DNA of 64,000 bases. Origin: Roseiarcus sp963829505 (GTDB lineage: Bacteria; Pseudomonadota; Alphaproteobacteria; Rhizobiales; Beijerinckiaceae). Positions 53,237-63,602 of this stretch are shown piece by piece (position 1 is the stretch's first letter; each line of letters begins with the position of its first letter). Made by a program: the position numbers and the translations under genes. The stretch is from NCBI GenBank assembly GCA_963829505.1, contig CAWHIL010000001.1, positions 1,674,001 to 1,738,000 on the forward strand, written 5' to 3'. Below the pieces are notes generated by a model. That model worked only from the letters and a program-made list of their open reading frames with translations. It was not told where the DNA came from and made no database searches.

Positions 53237-53575
53237 TCAGAGGGCCTCGTCGCCGGTCTCGCCGGTCCTGACGCGCAAGGCCCGCTCCATCGGCAGGACG
53301 AAAATCTTGCCGTCGCCGATCTGGCCGGTTCGCGCGGCGGCGCGGATCGCCTCGATGACGCGGTCGACCTCGTGGTCGGCGACCGCGAGTTCGAGACGCA
53401 CCTTCGGCATGAAGGCGGCGGTATATTCAGAGCCGCGGTAGATCTCGGTGTGGCCTTTCTGCCGGCCGTAGCCGTTGGCCTCGCTGACCGTCATGCCTTT
53501 CACGGCGATCTTGTCGAGCGCCGCGCGCACTTCTTCCAGCTTGAACGGTTTGACGATCGCGAGAATGAGCTTCAT
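53237..53575 (-). CDS. nitrogen regulatory protein P-II (copy 2)
   Basis: This 112-residue P-II has MKLILAIVKPFKLEEVRAAL, the T-loop GHTEIYRGSEYTAAFMPK with Tyr51, and the end VRTGETGDEAL. It is similar to but clearly diverged from copy 1, which follows 142 bases downstream on the same strand. The altered T-loop (YTAAFMPK instead of YDVKFLPK) suggests different partners. It is followed upstream by tRNA-Met. Confidence 0.97.
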   Translation of the reverse strand: MKLILAIVKPFKLEEVRAALDKIAVKGMTVSEANGYGRQKGHTEIYRGSEYTAAFMPKVRLELAVADHEVDRVIEAIRAAARTGQIGDGKIFVLPMERALRVRTGETGDEAL

Positions 53576-53685
53576 GGGGCCGCCCGCCTTCGGGACGTAA
53601 TGGAAAACGTTTTTCTCGCCTATGACGCAACGCGAAGTTGCGCAAGCTCAGATTTGCGGCAATCGCTCGGGGCTTGCTCGATAAC

Positions 53686-53762
53686 TGGTAGCGGGACCCG
53701 GACTCGAACCGGGGACCTACGGATTATGATTCCGCCGCTCTAACCGACTGAGCTATCCCGCC
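53686..53762 (-). tRNA. tRNA-Met (CAT), elongator
   Basis: On the minus strand the cloverleaf starts GGCGGGATAGCTCAGTCGGT, has anticodon loop ATCATAA (anticodon CAT), T-loop GGTTCGAGTCC and encoded CCA. The stem and GGAATCATAATCC wording match elongator Met of alphaproteobacteria rather than Ile-CAT. Confidence 0.93.
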
Positions 53763-53911
53763 GCATTTGGCCGCCGGCCGGGCAAAAACGCCGACCGAAA
53801 CGAAGCGGTCCTATAAGGAGCGGCCAACGCCGATGTCAAGAACGCGCCCGTCGCCGGCCCGCAGGCCGGCGGGAGATCGCCCGCGCTCGGCCGCGCTCCG
53901 CGCAAGCCCTG

Positions 53912-55896
53912 CTAAACCAGCGAAGGGACGCCGAACGCCGGGAAGAGGTCCGTCGCGCCCCAGTTCTGGTTCATGAACGCCGTGCGGACTTGCGGGAACC
54001 ACGGATACCAGTCGCGGTCGACGATCGCATGAGCCCAGGCGACCGACATGCTCATCCCGTCGGGCCAGACGGACACGCAGCTCTGGGCGTCGACCCAGGA
54101 TCCGCCTTTCTGCGCCTGCCAGCCGCCATCGGTCCGCGTGCACGAGTTCCCATCCATGGGCGCGGTCTCCGGCCGCCGCGGCTTTGAACATGGCCTGGAT
54201 CTCGCTCGGAGCGAGTAGCGGATTGCTTGACGCGGTGACGTTCAGCGCCGCGAGGACGCAGGCCATGTCGACGACGGACGCCGATATTCCCCCGCCCCCG
54301 GTGCTGACGGCGAAATTCGCGTCGCCGTATCCGGACGGCACGAGCCGCTGATCGGCGTCGACGACGCTGTTCACGACCGGCATGGTGATGTCGGTGTAGC
54401 GGGCCTCATCGGCTGGCTGGCTGCTCAACGGCGCGACGGCGAGCCGAACGGTCTTGAGGCTTAAGGGGGCGGCGATGTGGTTCTCGACCGCGCCAATGAA
54501 GGATGAGCCGCGCAGCGTCGCCGCGATCTGGCCGAGCATGATGTAGCCGTTGTTGTTGTACGCCCAAGCCGCAGGAGTTCCCGGCGCGGCGATGAGGGGC
54601 TGCCCCGCGAGCCATGAGCCGAGTTGACCGACGGTAATGGGGAGCTTCGCGCCGGGAAAGGCCGCGACGACAGTGGCGTCGGCGCCGTTTGTCGTCAGAC
54701 CGGAGTTCTGGTCGAGGAGCTGGGCCACCGTGATCTTGGAGAAACGGGGATCGGCCGGGGCGCCGCCGCCTGGCGCCTTCAGGTCGAGAATGGATTCAAG
54801 GGTATCGGACAGCTTGAGCTTGCCTTCGTGAATGAGCTGATGGATCAGGATCGAGACGAGGGTCTTGCTGCAGCTCTCCTGTCGGAATGCGTTCGTGGGT
54901 TCGGCGATCGGGTATCCGGGCTCGGCATAAGTATAGGCGCGGGCGAGCACCAGCCGGGCCCCGTTCACGAGCGCGAGGGCCGCCTGCCGCACGCCGTAGG
55001 TCGTCATGAACCCTCGCATCGCCGCGTCGAACGGGTCGCTCGCGACGGAGGCCGGAGATCCCGTGACCGTCGACGTCCGTGGCGTGATGGCTTCGGTCTT
55101 GGTGAAGACGGCCGCCAGCCGGACCCCGCCGCCTGCCCCGCCGCCCTGGACCTCGATGGGGAAATACCCCTCGGGGACAAGCGTGTTGAAGACATCCTGG
55201 TATTGCGCTGGCGTGAGGCCGTGCCGGGCCTGCCACGGGCCGATCTGATCGTCGCGGAACACCGACGCGTAGGTCCCGTCTTCGGTCGGCGCCACCAGAT
55301 ACGGCCGGCAGCCGATCGAATTCTGCACATCGAACCTCGTCTGGTAGGCGGCGCTCAATTCGTCGGTTCCGTCGCCGTTCCATCCCGTCGACGCGGTGTT
55401 GGCCGGCATGACCACGGCGTAACGCCGGTTGGCGGAGGAGCCGTAGACGCCGAGGGAGAGCGGCATTGTCGTCAACGAGAGCAGATTGCCCGAGCTGTCG
55501 AAGCGGGCGGCCTGATACAGGTTCGCGAGATCGCCCGCAGTCAGCCCGAATTCGCGTCAGGGGGATCGGCGACATCGGCTCCCACACGCCGGCGAACAGG
55601 GGCTGATCCGCGTTCCCGGCCGCCGAGATGATGCTCTGTCCGTAGCCAAGGCCGGCGTAGCTGTCGAACGCCGCCTGATAGTCGGCGGCGTCGAGCCCCC
55701 ACCGCACATATTGCGGAATTGCCTTCGGCCGCCGGATCATCACCCCGGCGAACAGCGGCGTCTGACCAGGCGGGTAGGGCGACGCGAGGCCATAGATCGA
55801 CAACGAGACGAAGCGATAGCCCTGCGCGTAATAGGTGTCGAAATTGGTCTGCAGAGTGGATGAATCGATGTTGTGCCAGGCAACGAAGTCAACCAT
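53912..55896 (-). CDS. serine hydrolase with N-terminal PGH-like repeats, twice frameshifted
   Basis: The repaired protein (about 660 residues) starts MVDFVAWHNIDSSTLQTNFD at 55896. The N-terminal half has four or five repeats of the form F/Y-x5-GYxxxSIxxxxxxxx-PLFAGVxxxP, like the structural repeats of polyglycine hydrolases. The C-terminal half is a class C beta-lactamase-like domain with catalytic SxxK (ESCSKTLVS), Tyr-x-Asn (AYNNNGY) and PGTPAAWAYNNNGY. Two net +1 shifts are needed: near 55556 (PLTR to EFGLTAGDLANLY) and at 54149-54151 (HGW to NSCTRTDGGWQAQ). The end is then WGATDLFPAFGVPSLV. Substrate unknown; polyglycine-like peptides are a possibility from the fungal family only. Confidence 0.8.
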
Positions 55897-56133
55897 GAAA
55901 CCCTCCCGAGGAGGCGAAACAAATGTTTGAACTTCCCAAGGCGGCGACAATGCGCCGTTCTCCCGCCAACCGGATGTCGCGCCCGCCAGCGGGCTGCGCG
56001 CATCGAAACAACTAGCGCCAATCTTTGCTGTTGTTCGTGATGGCCGTCACGCAACGTGCGAGACTAGGCAGGGTATCAATGTAAACACAACTATAAATCA
56101 ATTGTATAAATCTAGGGTGCGCCGGCCTCGACC

Positions 56134-57228
56134 TCACCCCTCCTTCGCTGTCTCCGGAAACACCCGCGTCACATGGCCCATCTTGCGGCCTTCGCGGATC
56201 TCGAGCTTGCCGTAGAGATGCAGGCAGAGGTCGGGCTGGGCGAGGATGTCGCGCCATTCCTCGGCGTCCTCGCCGATGAGATTATGCATTTCCGCCCGGC
56301 CCCTCCGGGTCGGCGCGCCGAGCGGCCAGCCGGCGATGGCGCGGATGTGCTGCTCGAACTGCGAGGTCTGCGCCCCGTCAAGCGTCCAGTGGCCGGAATT
56401 GTGGACGCGCGGCGCGATCTCGTTGACGACGAGCCCTTCGCGGCCCTGCCGGTCGCGGGTGACGAAAAGCTCGACCGCCAGCACGCCGACATGGTCGAGC
56501 GCCTCGAGCACCGTCGTTGCGATCCGTCGCGCCTCGAACGCCGTCTCATGGGCCACCCGCGCGGGCGCTCGCGTCCGGGCGAGGATGTGGCGCTCATGCT
56601 CGTTCTCGCAGAGGTCGAAGGCGGCGATGTCGCCTTCGAGGCTGCGCGCCGCAACCACCGAGACCTCGCGTTCGAAGGCGACGAAGCCTTCGAGAATCAT
56701 CGGCTGGGCCCCGAGCGCGCGATGCACGGCCGAGACGTTCGAGCCCTCGCGGATCAGCGACTGGCCCTTGCCATCGTAGCCGAGGCGCCGCGTCTTGAGG
56801 ATCGAAGGGCGGCCGAGTTCGGCGACGGCGCGCGCCAGCGCCCCCGCGTCGTCGACCGCAACGTAGGGCGCGGTGGTTAGACCCACCTCGCGCAGAAAGT
56901 TCTTTTCGGTGAGACGGTCCTGGGTCAGCGCGAGCGCCCGCGCGCCGGGCCGCACCGGAACGTGGCGGCCGAGGAAATCGACGGTGGCGACCGGCACGTT
57001 CTCGAATTCGTAGGTCACGACGTCGACCGAGCGCGCAAAGAGCGTCAGCGCCTCCTCGTCGTCGAACGGGGCGACGGTATGGGCGGCGGAAGCGTCGTAA
57101 GCGGGCGCCTCGGCCTCGGGGGCGTAGATATGGGTGCGAAGCCCGAGCTTCAGCGCCGCGATCGCCAGCATCCGCCCGAGCTGGCCCGATCCCAGAATGC
57201 CGATCGTCGCCCCGGGCGCAAGGATCAT
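56134..57228 (-). CDS. purK: 5-(carboxyamino)imidazole ribonucleotide synthase
   Basis: From the ATG at 57228 the protein is 364 residues with the ATP-grasp layout: TIGILGSGQLGRMLAIAALK at the start, KTRRLGYDGKGQSLI, FVAFEREVSVVAAR, and the metal site NEIAPRVHNSGHWTL. PurK uses ATP and bicarbonate to make N5-CAIR in purine synthesis. It overlaps purE by four bases (ATGA) as second gene of the purEK pair. Confidence 0.97.
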   Translation of the reverse strand: MILAPGATIGILGSGQLGRMLAIAALKLGLRTHIYAPEAEAPAYDASAAHTVAPFDDEEALTLFARSVDVVTYEFENVPVATVDFLGRHVPVRPGARALALTQDRLTEKNFLREVGLTTAPYVAVDDAGALARAVAELGRPSILKTRRLGYDGKGQSLIREGSNVSAVHRALGAQPMILEGFVAFEREVSVVAARSLEGDIAAFDLCENEHERHILARTRAPARVAHETAFEARRIATTVLEALDHVGVLAVELFVTRDRQGREGLVVNEIAPRVHNSGHWTLDGAQTSQFEQHIRAIAGWPLGAPTRRGRAEMHNLIGEDAEEWRDILAQPDLCLHLYGKLEIREGRKMGHVTRVFPETAKEG

Positions 57229-57740
57229 GCCGGTCCCTCGACGGGCGGCGCGTCCTCGGGCCGTTCGGCGACGGCGGCCGTGCGCGCTGCACGCCAGGCT
57301 TCGAGGCGCCCCGCCAACGCCTCGTCCGAGAGCGCGAGGACGGCCGCGGCGAGGAGGGCCGCGTTGATCGCGCCGGCTTCGCCGATGGCGAGCGTTCCGA
57401 CCGGCACGCCCGCCGGCATCTGCACGATCGAATAGAGGCTGTCCTGGCCGCCGAGCGCCTTGGTCGGAACCGGCACGCCGAAGACCGGCAACGTCGTGAA
57501 GGCCGCCGTCATGCCCGGCAGATGCGCCGCTCCCCCGGCGCCTGCGACGATCACCTTGAAGCCCGCCGCCTTGGCGCCCCTGGCGAAGGATGCGAGCCGC
57601 TCGGGCGTCCGATGCGCCGAGACAATGCGCGCGTCGTAGCCGACGCCGAGGGTCGAAAGCGTCTCGGCGGCGCGGCGCATGACCGACCAGTCGGACTGGC
57701 TGCCCATGATGACGGCGACGGGTTTCGGCGCGTCGCTCAC
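57225..57740 (-). CDS. purE: N5-carboxyaminoimidazole ribonucleotide mutase
   Basis: The 171-residue protein has the PurE core MGSQSDWSVMRRAAETLSTL, VSAHRTPERLASFARGAKAA, VIVAGAGGAAHLPGMTA and PVPTKALGGQDSLYSIVQMP. It moves the carboxyl group of N5-CAIR to give CAIR. It is the first gene of purEK and is divergent from the molybdopterin oxidoreductase gene, with a shared upstream region of 192 bases. Confidence 0.97.
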   Translation of the reverse strand: MSDAPKPVAVIMGSQSDWSVMRRAAETLSTLGVGYDARIVSAHRTPERLASFARGAKAAGFKVIVAGAGGAAHLPGMTAAFTTLPVFGVPVPTKALGGQDSLYSIVQMPAGVPVGTLAIGEAGAINAALLAAAVLALSDEALAGRLEAWRAARTAAVAERPEDAPPVEGPA

Positions 57741-57932
57741 GCCCGTAAACCCAGCTTCCCGGAAGCGATCTCCATGCGCTCAGCGATACAGGCAAGCGCG
57801 GAGGGGGCGCAAGCTTCGCTCCGGGACGCCGCGCGCTTGTCCCCCTGCTTTGCGCGCCGATGGCGCATGTTCGCAGCGGCCGCTATGAAGGAGCGGGGCG
57901 AGGGGCCGGGCGAAGGCTCGAAGGAGGAGCCC

Positions 57933-60344
57933 ATGACCGCAACGGCGGCGACGAAAGTCCACGGCTTCTGCGGCCTGTGCATCGCCCGCTGCGGCGCGAT
58001 CGCAACCGTCGAGGACGGCCGCTTCACGCGGCTCGATCCCGATCCCTCCCATCCGACCGGCCAGGCTTTGTGCGCCAAGGGACGTGCCGCTCCGGAACTG
58101 GTCTATAGCCGCGAGCGGCTGACGAAGCCCTTGCGCCGCACCCGGCCGAAGGGCGCGGCTGACCCAGGGTGGAAGGAAATCTCGTGGGACGAGGCGCTCG
58201 ACGAGACCGCGGCGGCGATGAAGCGGCTCGCTGCGGCGTATGGCCCCGAGAGCGTCGCCTTCAGCCAGTCGTCGCCATCGACGACGGCGATCGGCGAATC
58301 CGCCCCCTTCCAACGGCGCCTGATGAACGCCTTCGGTACGCCGAACCTCGTCTGGTCGCTCGACATGTGCGGCTGGAGCCGGGCGTTTGCCACGCGCTAC
58401 GCCTTCGGCCACGCGAGCGTCGCGACCGGCAGCGCCGGCGGCGCCATGGCCGACATCGAAAACAGCGGCTGCCTGATCCTCTGGGGCTATAACCCGTCCT
58501 ACACGCGCCTCACCCACGCCACCGCGACGATCGCCGCCATGAAGCGCGGCATGAAGCTGATCGTCGTCGATCCGCGCCATGTTGGCCTCGCCGGCAAGGC
58601 GGACGTCTGGCTGCGAGTGCGGCCGGGCTCCGACGGGGCGCTGGCGCTCGGTCTCGCCCATGTCCTGATCAGCCGCGGCTGGTTCGACCGCGACTTCGTG
58701 CGGACCTGGACCAACGCGCCTCATCTCGTCCGCTCGGACGACGGGCGCCTGTTGCGCGCCGCCGATCTCGCCTCAGGCGGAAACGCCGGGGATCTTGTCG
58801 CCTGGGACGAGGCGGCGGGCGCGCCCGTCGCCTACGATCCGGCCACCGGCCGCTATGGCGCGCCCGTCGAGCGCCTCGCCCTCGACGGTGAGGTTCTGGT
58901 CGCGACGGCGCGAGGGACGGTCTCCTGCCGCCCGGTCTTCGCCCATTATTCCGAGCTTTGCGCTGGCTTTACGCCGGAGCGCGTGGCCGAGCTTTGCTGG
59001 GTCCGCCCGGAGGAGGTCGAGGTCGCCGCGCGGCTCATGGGGGCGTCGCGCTCCGTCTCCTACTACGCCTGGAGCGGGCACGAGCATCACGCCAACACGA
59101 CCGAGACTGCGCGCGCGATCGCGCTTCTCTATGCGCTGACCGGCTCCTTCGACCAAAAAGGCGGCAACGTCCTCCTCCCCGCCGTTCCGAGCGCCGCGGT
59201 CACCGGCGAGGATCTGCCGGCGGCCAAGCGTCTCGCGCCGGCGATCGGGGTCGAGACGCGCCCGCTTGGCCCTGCGAAATGGAACAGCGTCGCCTCGGGC
59301 GACTTCTATCGCGCGGTGCTGGAGGGCGACCCGTACCCGATGCGCGGGCTCGTCGGCTTCGGCTCGAACCTGCTTCTTGCCTTCGCCGACCCGGCGCGCG
59401 GACGCCAGGCGCTGGCGGCGCTCGATTTCTACGTTCACGCCGACCTCTTCATGAACCCGACCGCCGAACTCGCCGATATCGTGCTGCCGGTCGCCTCCTG
59501 CTTCGAGCGCGAGGCGCTGCGCTTCGGTTTCGAGGTCAGCGCCGACGCCCAGGAGCTTGTACAGCTCAGGCGCGCCGTCGTTCCGCCGCCCGGCGAGGCG
59601 CGGCCCGATATCGACATCCTGTTCGACCTCGCCGTCCGGCTGGGCCTTGGCGAGCATTTCTGGAACGGCGACGTCGAAGCGGCCTATCGCCATCAACTCG
59701 CCGCGAGCGGCCTCACCCTCGAGGCGCTGCGCGCGTCGCCGTCCGGTGTCCGCGTTCCGCTCACGGCGCAGTACGCAAAGCACGCCGAGACCGACGCCAA
59801 CGGCGTCGCGCGCGGCTTCCCGACGCCCTCGCGCAAGGTCGAGTTCTGGTCGGAGACGCTTCAGGCCGGCGGCTATGCGCCGACGCCAGACGTCGCGCCG
59901 CCCGCGGCGCCTGAGGGAGGCCGCTATCCGCTCGTCCTCACCTGCGCCAAGTCGACGCTCTTCCTCCAGACGCAGTTCCGCGCCCTGCCCTCGCTTCGCC
60001 GCCGCGCCATGGACCCGGAGGTCATGCTGCATCCGAAGGCCGCGGCGCTCCGTGGCATTTCGGCCGGAGACTGGGTCAGCGTCGAGACGCGAACAGGCGC
60101 CATGAAGGCGCGCGCGCTTCTCAACGCCGACATCGACGAGCGCGTGGTGGTCGGCGAGCACGGCTGGTGGCAGGCCGCGCCCGAGGCAAACGCGCCGGCC
60201 TACGATCCGTTCAGCCCGAAGGGATCGAACTACAATTTGACCGTCGATCCGACATTGCGCGATCCGATCAGCGGCACAACCGAATACCGGGCGGGGGCGT
60301 GCGAAGTGTCGCGGGTCGGGCTTGACATAGCGGAGACCCCTTGA
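57933..60344 (+). CDS. molybdopterin (bis-MGD) oxidoreductase
   Basis: From the ATG at 57933 (GAAGGAGGAGCCC in front) the protein is 803 residues. It has a 4Fe-4S motif C13, C16, C20, C47 (CGLCIARC then ALCAKG), the molybdopterin domains, a cysteine in SLDMCGWSRAF as possible metal ligand (C146), and the C-terminal dinucleotide-binding domain (LVLTCAKSTLFLQTQFRALP). There is no Tat signal, so it is probably cytoplasmic. The family includes thiosulfate/polysulfide reductases and acetylene-hydratase-like enzymes; the substrate is open. No electron-transfer or chaperone genes adjoin it. A longer open frame from 57522 runs over purE and is spurious. Confidence 0.9.
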   Translation: MTATAATKVHGFCGLCIARCGAIATVEDGRFTRLDPDPSHPTGQALCAKGRAAPELVYSRERLTKPLRRTRPKGAADPGWKEISWDEALDETAAAMKRLAAAYGPESVAFSQSSPSTTAIGESAPFQRRLMNAFGTPNLVWSLDMCGWSRAFATRYAFGHASVATGSAGGAMADIENSGCLILWGYNPSYTRLTHATATIAAMKRGMKLIVVDPRHVGLAGKADVWLRVRPGSDGALALGLAHVLISRGWFDRDFVRTWTNAPHLVRSDDGRLLRAADLASGGNAGDLVAWDEAAGAPVAYDPATGRYGAPVERLALDGEVLVATARGTVSCRPVFAHYSELCAGFTPERVAELCWVRPEEVEVAARLMGASRSVSYYAWSGHEHHANTTETARAIALLYALTGSFDQKGGNVLLPAVPSAAVTGEDLPAAKRLAPAIGVETRPLGPAKWNSVASGDFYRAVLEGDPYPMRGLVGFGSNLLLAFADPARGRQALAALDFYVHADLFMNPTAELADIVLPVASCFEREALRFGFEVSADAQELVQLRRAVVPPPGEARPDIDILFDLAVRLGLGEHFWNGDVEAAYRHQLAASGLTLEALRASPSGVRVPLTAQYAKHAETDANGVARGFPTPSRKVEFWSETLQAGGYAPTPDVAPPAAPEGGRYPLVLTCAKSTLFLQTQFRALPSLRRRAMDPEVMLHPKAAALRGISAGDWVSVETRTGAMKARALLNADIDERVVVGEHGWWQAAPEANAPAYDPFSPKGSNYNLTVDPTLRDPISGTTEYRAGACEVSRVGLDIAETP

Positions 60345-60369
60345 CGGCGCCGGCGCCGTCGCCTAGAGG
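60341..60369 (+). promoter_or_regulatory. putative ilvB promoter
   Basis: TTGACG (60341-60346), a 17-base GC-rich spacer and TAGAGG (60364-60369) form a promoter that overlaps the stop of the molybdopterin oxidoreductase gene. Transcription would start near 60376, about 22 bases before the leader peptide. Confidence 0.6.
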
Positions 60370-60397
60370 TGGCGGCTCTTGAGGAAGGGCGAAAACC

Positions 60398-60445
60398 GTG
60401 GCGATCCTTATCGTAGTTTCAGCGCTGGAGTGCGGACAGGCTTAG
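60398..60445 (+). CDS. leader peptide for attenuation of ilvB
   Basis: GTG at 60398 opens a 15-codon frame, M-A-I-L-I-V-V-S-A-L-E-C-G-Q-A, ending in TAG. Codons 3-7 are Ile-Leu-Ile-Val-Val, the amino acids made by the pathway. GAGGAAGGG lies 7 bases in front as ribosome binding site. A hairpin and a terminator follow (60474-60498), so ribosome stalling on these codons in branched-chain amino acid shortage would allow read-through into ilvB. This is the known ilv attenuation design; the assignment here is by sequence only. Confidence 0.8.
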   Translation: MAILIVVSALECGQA

Positions 60446-60473
60446 GACCTGTTTCCGTCAACCGGCGCATGCC

Positions 60474-60498
60474 AAAGGCCCCTTCGAGGGCCTTTTTT
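60474..60498 (+). terminator. attenuator (intrinsic terminator) of ilvB
   Basis: AAAGGCCCCTTCGAGGGCCTTTTTT is a GC-rich hairpin followed by six T residues, 63 bases before the ilvB start and 29 bases after the leader peptide stop. An upstream hairpin (ACAGG-CTTAGGA-CCTGT, 60435-60451) overlaps the leader stop and may be the pause or competing stem. Confidence 0.8.
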
Positions 60499-60560
60499 GT
60501 TGCTTTCAGGGGTTCGAAGACCCCGCCAGACGAAGACGACAGCGAAGAGGAAGAGGACCG

Positions 60561-62330
<1,770 letters not shown>

Positions 62331-62334
62331 GTTT

Positions 62335-62455
62335 CCCCTCTCCCTCCGGGAGAGGGGTCAGGGGCGAGGGTTCGGTGCGCCAATCGTCGAAGCTTGGCGC
62401 TTCGACCCCTCATCCGGCCCTTCGCGCCACCTTCTCCCCGAGGGAGAAGGGGCGG
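62335..62455 (+). repeat. CCTCTCCC/GGGAGAGG palindromic repeat
   Basis: CCCCTCTCCCTCCGGGAGAGGGG and CTTCTCCCCGAGGGAGAAGG bracket about 75 bases (TCAGGGGCGAGGG, CCCTCATCCGGCCC). This is a widespread intergenic repeat style in alphaproteobacteria. It fills the gap between ilvB and the next gene. Confidence 0.7.
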
Positions 62456-62482
62456 TCATAACCAGCTTTGCAGGCCACTCTC

Positions 62483-63457
62483 ATGTTCACCCTCGACGAC
62501 CTCCGCGACGCGCACGACCTCGTGCTGAGGACGCTCGCGCCGACGCCCGCCATCGCCTGGCCGCTGATCGCCGCGCGGCTCGGAACGGACGTCGTCGTCA
62601 AGCACGAGAACCATCTCCCGACCGGCGCCTTCAAGGTGCGTGGCGGCCTGACCTTTTGCGACGCCCTCCGTCGCCGGGAACCGCACGTCGGGGGTATCGT
62701 CTCCGCGACGCGGGGCAACCACGGCCAGAGCCTCGCCTTCGCCGGCCGGCGCGCGGGCCTGACCGTCACCATCGTCGCGCCGACCGGCAATTCGCGCGAG
62801 AAGAACGCCGCGATGCGGGCGCTGGGCGCCGACCTCATCGAAAGCGGGACGGACTTTCAGGCCTCGCGCGAGGAGGCGGCGCGGCTTGCGGCCGAGCGCG
62901 ACCTGCACATGGTCCCCTCATTCCACCACGACCTCGTGCGTGGCGTCGCGACTTACGGGCTCGAGCTTCTCGACGCGCATCCCGACCTCGACGTGCTTTA
63001 CGTCCCGATCGGCCAGGGCTCGGGGATTTGCGGCTGCATCGCCGCGCGCGACGCGCTGGGTCTGAAGACCGAGATCGTCGGCGTCCAGGCCGCCGGCGCG
63101 CCGACCTACGCGCTCTCCTTCGCCGCCGGCCGGCCGATCTCGATCAACGTCGCCGACACGCTCGCCGACGGCATGGCGACGCGTGTCCCCGACGCGGAGG
63201 CGCTCGCGATCATCCTCAAGGGCGCCGCGCGCGTCGTGACCGTCACGGACGACGAGATCGCCGCAGCGGTCCGAGCCTATTGGACCGACACGCACAATCT
63301 CGCCGAAGGCGCGGGCGCGGCGCCGCTCGCTGCGGCGCTGAAGGAGCGGGCGCGCCTCGCCGGCCGAAAGGTCGGCCTCGTGCTCTCGGGCGGCAACATC
63401 GATTTCGCTCTCTTCCAAAGCTGGGTGGCGGCGGCGCCGAACGCCGCCGCCGCCTGA
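62483..63457 (+). CDS. PLP-dependent threonine dehydratase-like enzyme
   Basis: From the ATG at 62483 the protein is 324 residues (a TTG at 62468 would add five). It has the PLP lysine in TGAFKVRGG (K51), the substrate loop SATRGNHGQS, the glycine-rich phosphate loop PIGQGSGICG and SGGNIDF at the end. It lacks the C-terminal regulatory domains of biosynthetic IlvA. It deaminates threonine, serine or hydroxyaspartate. Placed between ilvB and ilvN, it may supply 2-oxobutyrate for isoleucine, which is inference. Confidence 0.9.
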   Translation: MFTLDDLRDAHDLVLRTLAPTPAIAWPLIAARLGTDVVVKHENHLPTGAFKVRGGLTFCDALRRREPHVGGIVSATRGNHGQSLAFAGRRAGLTVTIVAPTGNSREKNAAMRALGADLIESGTDFQASREEAARLAAERDLHMVPSFHHDLVRGVATYGLELLDAHPDLDVLYVPIGQGSGICGCIAARDALGLKTEIVGVQAAGAPTYALSFAAGRPISINVADTLADGMATRVPDAEALAIILKGAARVVTVTDDEIAAAVRAYWTDTHNLAEGAGAAPLAAALKERARLAGRKVGLVLSGGNIDFALFQSWVAAAPNAAAA

Positions 63458-63485
63458 AGCGGGAGATCGAGATTTTCATGGACCG

Positions 63486-63588
63486 TCATTGCGAGGAGCG
63501 ACCCCCGGGTCCGAGCCCGGGGGGACGAAGCAATCCAGCCGCCGCGCTTGCGGTAGATTCGCTTACGCTCGCAAGGACGGATGCAGAA
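63486..63588 (+). repeat. GTCATTGCGAGGAGCG ... GAAGCAATCCAG repeat
   Basis: CGTCATTGCGAGGAGCGACC, CCGGGTCCGAGCCCGGGGGGACGAAGCAATCCAG and GCTTACGCTCGCAAGGACGG form the common CGTCATTGCGAG...GAAGCAATCCAG intergenic element. It occupies the spacer ahead of ilvN, whose ribosome binding site (TTGGAGGCA) follows. Confidence 0.7.
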
Positions 63589-63602
63589 TTGGAGGCAATG
63601 AC

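Noticed and set aside
57522..57932. N-terminal extension of the molybdopterin oxidoreductase
   Set aside because: It overlaps purE on the other strand and lacks family text; the ATG at 57933 with GGAGGAG in front starts the iron-sulfur domain.
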